DNA of 64,000 nt from Paramagnetospirillum kuznetsovii (lineage in GTDB: Bacteria; Pseudomonadota; Alphaproteobacteria; Rhodospirillales; Magnetospirillaceae), in NCBI RefSeq assembly GCF_003284725.1, contig NZ_PGTO01000016.1, positions 21,251 to 85,250 of the forward strand. Reading direction: 5' to 3'. A program made the position numbers and the translations under genes. Under the pieces are notes generated by a model. It had not been told where the DNA came from. It searched no databases and saw only the letters and a list, made by a program, of their open reading frames with translations. This document shows, piece by piece, positions 18,881-26,228 of the stretch. The number at the start of each line of letters is the position of its first letter. The stretch's first letter is position 1.

Positions 18881-19437
18881 TGAACGCTTCCGCCCCCCCT
18901 CCCAAGCGCAAGCTGCTGGTCGCCACCACCTCGCTGGCGGGCTGCTTCGGCTGCCATATGTCGTTCCTCGACATCGACGAACGCATCCTCGATCTGGTGG
19001 AGCTGGTCGACTTCGACCGCTCGCCCATCACCGACATCAAGCATTGCAGCCCCAATTGCGACCTCGGCATCATCGAGGGCGGCGTCTGCAACGCCGAGAA
19101 CGTCCACGTGCTGCACGAGTTCCGCAAGAACTGCAAGATCCTCATCGCCATGGGGGCCTGCGCCATCAACGGCGGCCTGCCCGCCCAGCGCAACTCGCTC
19201 GATATCCGCGATATCCTGGCCGCCGTCTACGCCCAGCCGGGGCGCGGCGTCCACATCCCCAACGATCCGGAAATCCCGTTGCTGCTCAACGAGGTGCATC
19301 CGCTGCACGAGGTGGTCAAGATCGACTACTTCCTGCCCGGCTGCCCGCCCAGCGGCGACGCCATCTGGAAATTCCTCACCGACCTGCTGGCCGGCCGCAC
19401 GCCCACCCTGGGCCACGGCCTGATCCACTACGACTGA
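18880..19437 (+). CDS. hoxY: [NiFe]-hydrogenase small subunit HoxY
   Basis: A 185-residue small subunit of the cytosolic group 3d type: no twin-arginine signal peptide, and proximal [4Fe-4S] ligands CFGCHMS near the N-terminus, a Cys in GGVCNAEN and the GCPPSG motif near the C-terminus. It carries electrons from the NiFe site in HoxH to HoxU. ATG at 18880 is used; GTG at 18877 is directly upstream. The stop is 19 bases before hoxH. Confidence 0.93.
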   Translation: MNASAPPPKRKLLVATTSLAGCFGCHMSFLDIDERILDLVELVDFDRSPITDIKHCSPNCDLGIIEGGVCNAENVHVLHEFRKNCKILIAMGACAINGGLPAQRNSLDIRDILAAVYAQPGRGVHIPNDPEIPLLLNEVHPLHEVVKIDYFLPGCPPSGDAIWKFLTDLLAGRTPTLGHGLIHYD

Positions 19438-19456
19438 ACGCAAGGGATCATCAGCC

Positions 19457-20947
19457 ATGATGCATCAATTCGAACTTGAGACCGCCCAGAACCCTGGAGC
19501 CTTGAAGCGCATCGTCATCGAGCCGGTGTCGCGGGTGGAAGGTCACGGTAAGGTCACCATCTTGCTCGACGACGACAACAAGGTGCATCAGGTGCGCCTG
19601 CATATCGTCGAGTTCCGCGGCTTCGAGAAATTCATCGAGGGACGGCCCTATTGGGAGGTTCCGGTGCTGGTCCAGCGCCTGTGCGGCATCTGCCCGGTGT
19701 CGCACCATCTCGCCGCCTCGAAGGCCATGGACATGATCGTCGGCGCGGCCCAGCTGACGCCGACCGCCGAGAAAATCCGCCGCCTGATGCATTACGGTCA
19801 GATGCTGCAAAGCCATGCGCTGCATTTCTTCCATCTGTCCTCGCCCGACCTGCTGTTCGGCTTCGACTCCGACGTGGCCAAGCGCAACATCGTCGGCGTC
19901 GCCGCCGCCAATCCGGACGTAGCCAAGAAGGGTGTGTTGCTGCGCAAGTTCGGCCAGGAGGTGATCCGCGTCACCTCGGGCAAGCGCGTCCACGGAACCG
20001 GTTCGGTGCCGGGCGGCGTCAACAAGTCGCTGACGGCCGAGGAGCGCGGTTACCTTCTGAAGGACGCCGACCAGATGGTGGCCTGGAGCCGCGACGCGGT
20101 AACCATCATCAAGCAGTTGCACATGGCCAATCCGGCGCTTTACGACAGCTTCGGCGCCGTTCCCTCGACCATGATGAGCCTGATCGGGGCCGACGGCGAA
20201 CTGGACTTCTACCACGGCGCGTTGCGGGCCAGGGACGTCACCGGCGAGGTGATGTTCGATCAGGTCAGCTATCAGGGCTACAACACCCTGCTGACCGAGG
20301 GCGTCAAGCCGTGGAGCTATATGAAGTTCCCCTATATCACCGCGCTGGGCGACGAAAAGGGCTGGTACAAGGTGGGGCCGCTCGCCCGCATCCAGAATTG
20401 CGACCGCATTCCGACGCCCCAGGCGGAGGAAGAGCGGGTGCAGTTCATGGCCTATGGCGGGTCCAAGCCCATGCACGGCTCGCTGGGCTTCCACTGGGCG
20501 CGCATGATCGAGATGCTGTGCGCCGCCGAGACCATCAAGGAATTGCTGGTCGATCCCGACATCATGGGGGCCGACATCGTGACCCGCGGCCCACGTGCGG
20601 AAGAAGGCATCGGCGTCATCGAGGCGCCGCGCGGCACCTTGTTCCATCATTACCGCGTCGATGAAAACGACGTGGTGACCTATGCCAATCTGATCGTGTC
20701 GACCACCAACAACAACACGGCCATGAATGTGGCGGTGCGCGACGTGGCGAAGAACTACCTGACCGGCCACGAAGTCACCGAGGGTCTGCTCAACCATATC
20801 GAGGTGGCGATTCGCTGCTTCGATCCTTGCCTGTCCTGCGCCACCCACGCCATCGGCAAGATGCCGCTGGAAGTGTCGCTGGTGAATGCGGACGGCGTGG
20901 AGATCGACCGCATGGTCAAGAGCGAGAGCGGCGAGATCACCAAGTGA
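19457..20947 (+). CDS. hoxH: [NiFe]-hydrogenase large subunit HoxH
   Basis: A 496-residue catalytic subunit. The L1 motif RLCGIC (Cys76, Cys79) and L2 motif DPCLSCATH (Cys458, Cys461, His464) provide the four NiFe ligands; RVEGHGKV lies near the N-terminus. About 32 residues follow His464 and should be removed by an endopeptidase after Ni insertion, which fits hoxW just downstream. It binds and splits H2 in the cytosol coupled to NAD. Maturation hyp genes are not in this window. Confidence 0.95.
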   Translation: MMHQFELETAQNPGALKRIVIEPVSRVEGHGKVTILLDDDNKVHQVRLHIVEFRGFEKFIEGRPYWEVPVLVQRLCGICPVSHHLAASKAMDMIVGAAQLTPTAEKIRRLMHYGQMLQSHALHFFHLSSPDLLFGFDSDVAKRNIVGVAAANPDVAKKGVLLRKFGQEVIRVTSGKRVHGTGSVPGGVNKSLTAEERGYLLKDADQMVAWSRDAVTIIKQLHMANPALYDSFGAVPSTMMSLIGADGELDFYHGALRARDVTGEVMFDQVSYQGYNTLLTEGVKPWSYMKFPYITALGDEKGWYKVGPLARIQNCDRIPTPQAEEERVQFMAYGGSKPMHGSLGFHWARMIEMLCAAETIKELLVDPDIMGADIVTRGPRAEEGIGVIEAPRGTLFHHYRVDENDVVTYANLIVSTTNNNTAMNVAVRDVAKNYLTGHEVTEGLLNHIEVAIRCFDPCLSCATHAIGKMPLEVSLVNADGVEIDRMVKSESGEITK

Positions 20948-20966
20948 GCGGATCGGCACAATCATA

Positions 20967-21107
20967 TCCCCCTCCCCCTTGCGGGGAGGGATGGGGTGGG
21001 GGAATTACGCGCGTCAGCGCGGACACGAGTCATGTGGCTCGCGGACGCTCGCATCCCTCACCCGGCTCGGCTTTGCCTCGCCATCCTCTCCCACAAGGGG
21101 CGAGGGT
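20967..21107. repeat. Intergenic palindromic repeat between hoxH and hoxW
   Basis: Starts CCCTCCCCCTTGCGGGGAGG, which folds as an 8-bp hairpin with loop CTTGC, and ends with the related CTCTCCCACAAGGGGCGAGG; the two GC-rich ends are imperfect inverted repeats around a ~90-base centre (CGCGTCAGCGCGG ... CCCTCACCCGGC). This type of pyrimidine-rich palindrome is scattered in many proteobacterial genomes. Its right end is only 7 bases from the hoxW start. Confidence 0.65.
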
Positions 21108-21113
21108 TGGTCC

Positions 21114-21623
21114 ATGACCGTGCCCACCCTGATCTTCGGCTGGGGCAATCCGTCGCGGGGCGACGATGCCCTGGGTCCGGCCTTGCTGGATCGCATCGAG
21201 GCGGCGCTGGCCCATCATCCCGAATGGGGCGAGGTCGAGGTGCTGACCGATTTCCAATTGCAGGTGGAACACGCGCTTGATCTGGACGGCCGCGAGCGGG
21301 TGCTGTTCGTGGATGCCTCGGCGCGGTCCGAGGAATCGCCGTTTCGGGTCAGCCTGCTGGAACCCGCCCGCGATTCCAGTTTCACCACCCATGCCTTGTC
21401 GCCGCAGGGCGTCATGCATGTTTACGAAGACCTCAAGGCCCGGCCGGCGCCGCCGTGCCATCTGCTCGCCATCGCCGGTGAATCGTTCGAACTTGGCACG
21501 CCGCTGAGCCCGTCGGCCCGCGCCAATCTGGAGGCCGCCCTCGCGTGGACGCAAGACTGGCTGTCGCGCGGCGCGCATGGCGGTCCCGCCCAGATGGCGG
21601 GGATGGCGGGGGCTTCGACCTGA
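21114..21623 (+). CDS. hoxW: Hydrogenase maturation endopeptidase HoxW
   Basis: A 169-residue HycI/HybD-type protease. The N-terminal GWGNPSRGDDALGP is the family signature (GxGNxxRxDDGxG), the first Asp after Arg being the Ni-sensing residue; a second ligand region is FTTHALSPQ. It trims the C-terminal peptide of HoxH. The frame reaches back to 20886 through the repeat, but the ATG at 21114 fits the family N-terminus. The ribosome site (GAGGGTTGG) is supplied by the edge of the repeat, which is unusual. Confidence 0.88.
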   Translation: MTVPTLIFGWGNPSRGDDALGPALLDRIEAALAHHPEWGEVEVLTDFQLQVEHALDLDGRERVLFVDASARSEESPFRVSLLEPARDSSFTTHALSPQGVMHVYEDLKARPAPPCHLLAIAGESFELGTPLSPSARANLEAALAWTQDWLSRGAHGGPAQMAGMAGAST

Positions 21624-21666
21624 TATGTTTTTTTAATCCCAGACGATGCCATAAGGGGAATAGGCC

Positions 21667-22197
21667 ATGGCCGAAAATGACATCCTCGCCCGCATGCGGG
21701 CCTTTCCGGCGCCCGAATGCCGCTGCGGCGCCCGCGTGGCCGAAACCGGCCGTCACGATCCGCATTGCCTCTTCGCCATCCTGCGCGAAGGCGCCATGGA
21801 ATTGGAGCGTCTGCGCGGCGAGAACAAGCGCCTGTCCGCCATGACCATCATCGGCGGGCCGGGGCAGGGCAAGGGCGGCGACCGCAATGTCTGGGTCCGC
21901 CTGATGTTCTATTTCGGTACCAACGGCGTCTGGAACAGCGACGACGAGAAAGCCGATGTGGCCGCCCTGGCTCTCAGTCCCGCGCTCAAATCCGAAATCG
22001 TCGCCTGGAAGACCTCGCTCGACAATGTGGAGTCCGTCTCGGTCGGGGATGTGGAGGTGTTTTCCACCCGCGCCATGAACGTGGCGCGCCGCGTCAAGGA
22101 AGAGGCGCCCGGTTGGCGGGTGATCTATGTGGATCGCACCAAATCCGGCGCCGATATCCGCAACAAGGACTATTTCGAACACGAAGTGGTGCTTTAG
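21667..22197 (+). CDS. Conserved-looking protein of unknown function
   Basis: A 176-residue soluble protein with AAGGGGAATAGG upstream. The N-terminus has a possible metal site (PECRCGARVAETGRHDPHC) and then a helix (AILREGAMELERLRGENKRL). The rest is alpha/beta (VWVRLMFYFGTNGVWNSDDEKADVAAL; VEVFSTRAMNVARRVKEEAPGWRVIYVDRT). I recognise no family. It follows hoxW by 43 bases and may be read from the same transcript, but nothing in the sequence links it to hydrogenase. Confidence 0.6.
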   Translation: MAENDILARMRAFPAPECRCGARVAETGRHDPHCLFAILREGAMELERLRGENKRLSAMTIIGGPGQGKGGDRNVWVRLMFYFGTNGVWNSDDEKADVAALALSPALKSEIVAWKTSLDNVESVSVGDVEVFSTRAMNVARRVKEEAPGWRVIYVDRTKSGADIRNKDYFEHEVVL

Positions 22198-22209
22198 ACG
22201 CTGAACGGC

Positions 22210-22587
22210 TTGGTTTCCCTCGACGCTCGGGCGCCGGGCAAGCCCGATGTCGGCGGCCCCTGCAACGGCTGCGGCGTGTGTTGCGCCGTGGAAACCTGTC
22301 CGCTCGGGCTTTTGCTGTTCCGCCGCCGCAAGGGGCCTTGCCCGGGCTTGGGCTGGCAGTCGGAATATTCCCGTTATGTTTGCGGCGTGTTGGCCGATCC
22401 CAAGCGCTTTCTCGGCTGGTTGCCCGCCTCTTTGGGGCGGGCGCTGGTATTTCGCTGGATCGCCGCCGGCAAGGGCTGCGACAGTACCGCGATCCTGATG
22501 GATGTGGAGCCGTCTTCGACCTCGACGCGGGCTCATGGCTCGGGTATGACTTTTCCAGGGGGCGAGTCCGATGGTGGGGCGAGATGA
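22210..22587 (+). CDS. Cysteine-rich protein of unknown function
   Basis: A 125-residue protein with the cluster CNGCGVCCAVETCPLG near residue 18, like the CxxCxxCC of YkgJ-type metal-chelating proteins, plus further Cys at GPCPG, YVCG and GCDS. No ATG is available; a TTG at 22210 is the only usable start. It lies in the same frame as the preceding gene, separated from it by a single TAG and 12 bases. The stop overlaps the amidotransferase start (ATGA). Metal binding is inferred from the cysteines. Confidence 0.5.
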   Translation: MVSLDARAPGKPDVGGPCNGCGVCCAVETCPLGLLLFRRRKGPCPGLGWQSEYSRYVCGVLADPKRFLGWLPASLGRALVFRWIAAGKGCDSTAILMDVEPSSTSTRAHGSGMTFPGGESDGGAR

Positions 22588-23291
22588 AAACCTGCATTGC
22601 CATACGCCATGTGGCGTTCGAGGATTTGGGAAGCTTCGAGCAGCCGCTGGGAGACGCAGGTTTCGCTATCCAATATCGCGAGGCGGGTTGGGACGAGCTT
22701 GACGCCGTCGATCCGCTGAGCCCCGATCTCATGGTGGTTCTGGGCGGCCCCATCGGGGCTTACGAGGATGAGGCCTATCCCTTCATCGCCCACGAGCTGG
22801 CCCTGATCGAAGCCCGGCTGCGCTCGGGCAAGCCCATCATCGGCATTTGCCTCGGGGCGCAACTGATGGCCCGTGCGCTGGGTGCCAAGGTCTATCCCAA
22901 TGGCGGCGTCAAGGAAATCGGCTGGTCCGCCCTGAGCCTGAGCGAGGCGGGGAAATCCTCGTCGCTGGCGGTGCTGGATGGCGTGCCCGTTCTGCACTGG
23001 CACGGCGATACCTTCGACTTGCCCGACGGCGCGACCCTGCTGGCCTCCACCCCGGTGACCCGCAACCAGGCGTTTTGCTGGGGCAAGGCGGCGGTGGGCC
23101 TGCAATTCCATGTGGAGGCCACCGAACTGGGCCTGGAACGGTGGTTCATCGGCCACGCCAATGAAATTTCCAGTGTCGCGGGACTGTCGGTTCCGGCGTT
23201 GCGGGCGGAAACCCGGCGTTGCGCGTCGGCGCTCGAAGAATGCGGTCCTGAGGTGCTGACCCGATTTCTATCTGATATAGTGCTAGGTTAG
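22584..23291 (+). CDS. Class I glutamine amidotransferase-like protein
   Basis: A 235-residue GATase1-fold protein. The nucleophile elbow is GICLGAQLMARALG and the His-Glu pair is LQFHVEATELG; the N-terminal VVLGGPIGAYED is typical of the stand-alone GMP-synthase-like group. It should hydrolyse glutamine or a gamma-glutamyl compound for an unknown acceptor. It is co-translated with the cysteine-rich protein (4-base overlap), suggesting a shared but unknown pathway. Confidence 0.8.
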   Translation: MKTCIAIRHVAFEDLGSFEQPLGDAGFAIQYREAGWDELDAVDPLSPDLMVVLGGPIGAYEDEAYPFIAHELALIEARLRSGKPIIGICLGAQLMARALGAKVYPNGGVKEIGWSALSLSEAGKSSSLAVLDGVPVLHWHGDTFDLPDGATLLASTPVTRNQAFCWGKAAVGLQFHVEATELGLERWFIGHANEISSVAGLSVPALRAETRRCASALEECGPEVLTRFLSDIVLG

Positions 23292-23305
23292 GGTTCGGGC
23301 TCGGG

Positions 23306-23342
23306 TTCCCGCCTGTTCACCTCGCGGGAAGCGTTGTATAGT
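23306..23342 (+). promoter_or_regulatory. Candidate promoter with overlapping palindrome upstream of the DUF2336 gene
   Basis: TTCACC (23315-23320) and TATAGT (23337-23342) are separated by 16 bases and resemble a housekeeping promoter. A perfect inverted repeat TTCCCGC (23306-23312) / GCGGGAA (23324-23330) straddles the -35 box. It could be an operator, or the terminator hairpin of the upstream operon. The predicted transcript start is about 20 bases before the GTG start codon. Confidence 0.4.
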
Positions 23343-23368
23343 CCGGCCGAAGGGGTAAGAGAGACGCC

Positions 23369-24484
23369 GTGGAACAGAAGCTCAACGAAGAGGACGTCAA
23401 GCGCCTCCTGTCTAATCCGTCCGGGGATACGCGGACCGAGATAGCGGGCAAGATCGCGTCGCAACACCAGGGGTTGAGCCCCGGCGAGCGCAAGCTGGCC
23501 GAGGATATCTTCCGCCTGATGGTGCGCGACGCCGAGGTGCGCGTGCGTGAGGCCTTGTCGCGCCAGCTCAAGGAGAACCCGACGGTTCCCCATGACGTGG
23601 CGTTGGCCTTGGCCCGCGACGTCGAGGACGTCTCGCTTCCCATGCTGCAATTCTCCGAGGCGCTCACCGACGAGGATCTCATCGAGATCGTCCATAGTCA
23701 GAGCCCGGAAAAGCAGGTTGCCGTCGCCGGCCGCAAGACGGTGTCGGCCTCGCTGGCCGACGCGCTGGTGGAAACCGGCAACGAAAGCGCCGTCGCCACC
23801 CTGGTGTCCAACGAAGGCGCGGTGCTGACGGAAACCACCCTGATTCACGTGGCCGACCGTTACGGCGAGAACGAAGCCATCGGCAAGTCGCTGGTGGAAC
23901 GCAAGACACTTCCCATTTCGGTGGCCGAACGGCTGATGGCCAAGGTGTCGGAAAATCTGCGCCAGCACCTGATGTCGCGTCCCGACATGACGCCCGAAGC
24001 CGCCGCCGCCATGATGATCCAGGCCCGCGAACTGGCCGTCCTCGGTCTGTCCAACTCGGAAAGCGACGTGGTCGAACTGGTGGGGCATCTGGCCAGCGTC
24101 GGCCGTCTGACGCCCTCCATCATGCTGCGCGCCGTCTGCATGGGCGATCTGACCTTCTTCGAGGTGGCGCTGGCCAAACTGGCCAAGATCAAGGTGGAAA
24201 ACTGCCGCACTCTCATCCATGACGCCGGTAAGCGCGGCTTCGAGGCCCTGTTCGAGAAGGCCAGCCTGCCCAAGGCGTTCTACGCCGCCATGCGCGCCGC
24301 CATCGACGTCTCCTATCAGATGGAGTATGACGGCCGCCCCAATGATCGGGAGCGGTTCTCGCGGCGGATGATCGAACGAATTCTGACCCAGTATGGTGAC
24401 CTTGGCGTCGAGTTCGAGAACGACGATCTTGAATATCTGCTGGCGAAGATGAACCAGCTTCCCGGCACCGAATTGGGCGAGTGA
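23369..24484 (+). CDS. DUF2336 domain protein
   Basis: A 371-residue, almost all-helical, HEAT-like protein of the alphaproteobacterial DUF2336 family, shown by repeated units such as VREALSRQLKENPTVPHDVALALARD and LPMLQFSEALTDEDLIEIV. No enzyme motif or signal peptide. The start is GTG at 23369 behind AAGGGGTAAGAGAG. Its stop is 23 bases before the next ATG, so the two probably form an operon. Members are linked by context to signalling, but the function is not established. Confidence 0.8.
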   Translation: MEQKLNEEDVKRLLSNPSGDTRTEIAGKIASQHQGLSPGERKLAEDIFRLMVRDAEVRVREALSRQLKENPTVPHDVALALARDVEDVSLPMLQFSEALTDEDLIEIVHSQSPEKQVAVAGRKTVSASLADALVETGNESAVATLVSNEGAVLTETTLIHVADRYGENEAIGKSLVERKTLPISVAERLMAKVSENLRQHLMSRPDMTPEAAAAMMIQARELAVLGLSNSESDVVELVGHLASVGRLTPSIMLRAVCMGDLTFFEVALAKLAKIKVENCRTLIHDAGKRGFEALFEKASLPKAFYAAMRAAIDVSYQMEYDGRPNDRERFSRRMIERILTQYGDLGVEFENDDLEYLLAKMNQLPGTELGE

Positions 24485-24507
24485 GCGGGCGGGAGGGAAA
24501 GACAACG

Positions 24508-25701
24508 ATGGCAACGAACCCAAAGGCTGCCAAGCCGGGGGAGAAGGCTGCGAAGCCCGTCGATAAGGATGCGGCGCTCCGCAAGGAGATCATTACCACC
24601 ATCAAGGGGCCCATCACCGAAAAGGTCACCAAGCTGATCCCGGCGCTGGCCGCTTTTCCCAATCCCTACAACTCGGTGCTGGCGACGCCCGATCTGCTGT
24701 ATGCCTGCATGCAGTTGGTCAAGACGCGGCGCGACATGTTCGCCGAGTTCCTGGTGGACGAAGCGGGCAATCTGGTGCCCGAGGACGACAAGCCGCTGCG
24801 TTGCGGCCGCAGCGTCGATCAGATCATCTCCATGGTGGTCCGGTCCGGTGCCAAGGCCTATGCCACCAAGCGCTATGCTCCGGCGGATGCCGAAGCCGCC
24901 AAGGCCAAGGCCGCTCCGGTCAAATCCGAGCCCAAGACCATCTTGGAAAAGATATCGGCCCTGGTCTCGGGAAAATGGGGCGACATGGAAGTCCCAAAGC
25001 CGTCGCCGACCCATGCCGATACCTTCTATGACGCCATCAAGGACTACCTGGATTTCGACTGGCAGGTGCCGCTGATTCCCTGTTTCGCTGAATTGCCGGT
25101 GAAGCTGATCCGCGAGATGGGGCGTGGCGTGACAACGCTGCGCACCGCCGAGGGCATCGCCGCCCTGGCCGATATCGGCCGCCAGAGCATGGATTCCGCC
25201 AAGCGCATCCTGTCCGACGATATGATGCGCGAAATGCTCGATACCCAGCCGCTGGCCGCCAAGGGTGTCGCCTTCCTGGGCAAGGACCGCTACGACTATC
25301 TGCACGGCACCGTCTATGACAAGATGGGCGAGAAATTCTGGGAAATGTGCGTCGATTGCGAACGCCTGGAAGCCATGGAGGTCCAGAACGCCAAGGATCT
25401 GGAACAGATGGCGTCGCATCTCCACATCCTGTCGGGCGAATCCATCAACCAGTTCGTCCGCTTTTTACAGTTCAGCCAGATCCCTATCATCCTCGAAGTG
25501 GGCAGCGAGAGGCTGGGCGAGGAGAAATTCGCCGAGATCTTCGGCATTCCCGGCAATAACAAGCTGATCAAGATGTTCTGCGAGAAGATCAAGGTCGCCA
25601 AGCTGGATGCCGAGGATCCCGACGAGGATCTGCGCAAGAAGCTGCCCGACATCTTCAACGCCTATCTGCGCGCGCCCGCCGATTTCGAGCGGGGACTTTA
25701 G
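24508..25701 (+). CDS. Unknown soluble protein in operon with DUF2336
   Basis: A 397-residue protein starting at the ATG preceded by GGGAGGGA (GTG at 24481 is the alternative). The N-terminus is Lys/Ala-rich and probably disordered; the remainder is helical and charged, with a linker around residue 130-145 (AEAAKAKAAPVKSEPK) dividing two domains. No TM segment or catalytic motif. I do not recognise a family; its tight linkage to the DUF2336 gene suggests a common function. Confidence 0.65.
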   Translation: MATNPKAAKPGEKAAKPVDKDAALRKEIITTIKGPITEKVTKLIPALAAFPNPYNSVLATPDLLYACMQLVKTRRDMFAEFLVDEAGNLVPEDDKPLRCGRSVDQIISMVVRSGAKAYATKRYAPADAEAAKAKAAPVKSEPKTILEKISALVSGKWGDMEVPKPSPTHADTFYDAIKDYLDFDWQVPLIPCFAELPVKLIREMGRGVTTLRTAEGIAALADIGRQSMDSAKRILSDDMMREMLDTQPLAAKGVAFLGKDRYDYLHGTVYDKMGEKFWEMCVDCERLEAMEVQNAKDLEQMASHLHILSGESINQFVRFLQFSQIPIILEVGSERLGEEKFAEIFGIPGNNKLIKMFCEKIKVAKLDAEDPDEDLRKKLPDIFNAYLRAPADFERGL

Positions 25702-25728
25702 AGGCGGAAGCCGCCTACGAAATGACCC

Positions 25729-25832
25729 GTCATCCCGACGACCATCGGGAGGAGGGGTCTCGTTCTGGCAAGGCTTTTCCAATACTGAACCGCCATCTCA
25801 AGCGGAGATCCCTCGCTTTTGCTCGGGATGAC
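25729..25832. repeat. Dispersed ~105-bp palindromic-ended repeat, copy B
   Basis: Begins GTCATCCCGACGACC and ends GCTCGGGATGAC, with terminal inverted repeats. It aligns over its full length with the copy at 15017-15122, differing mainly in the middle. It lies between two convergent genes, 27 bases after one stop and 33 before the other. No reading frame. Confidence 0.75.
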
Positions 25833-25865
25833 AGGGAGCATCGGTTTGAAGGGCGAGCCGTATCA

Positions 25866-26228
25866 TTAGGGGCACGCCACCAGCCGCGCCGTTTCCCCGG
25901 CCATGAGCCCGCGCAACGCGCGGCATGACCCGTCGGCGCAAAGCCGCCAATCGGCGGTGAAGTCCGACAGGGCCAGCAGGATCTCGCTTTGCTCGACCTT
26001 GGGGGACCAGACCCAGCGGTTCCCATGCCGGTGGGCCTCGGGCGGCGGTTCCATGCCCGCGCCTGATCCCATGACCGAGGCTTGTTCAAGCCGCAGCATG
26101 CCGCCTTCGATCCGCCAGTCCTCGCGCCACTCCACCTTCTCGACGGAGTGGTTCCACGCCAGTTGAAACGAGTCCGAGGCCGTCAGAACCGCCAAGCCGC
26201 CCGCCAGGATGGCGCACAGGCCGCTCAC
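25866..26228 (-). CDS. DUF1850 protein of a TAXI-type TRAP system
   Basis: A 120-residue protein with an N-terminal signal/anchor (CAILAGGLAVLTA) and a DUF1850-like body (FQLAWNHSVEKVEWREDWRI, EASVMGSGAGMEPP, LCADGSCRALRG). DUF1850 proteins commonly sit next to fused TAXI-TRAP permeases, as here. The start is a GTG overlapping the stop of the permease gene (GTGA). Its role is unknown; periplasmic location and a link to transport are inferred. Two cysteines (CADGSC) may form a disulfide. Confidence 0.75.
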   Translation of the reverse strand: MSGLCAILAGGLAVLTASDSFQLAWNHSVEKVEWREDWRIEGGMLRLEQASVMGSGAGMEPPPEAHRHGNRWVWSPKVEQSEILLALSDFTADWRLCADGSCRALRGLMAGETARLVACP

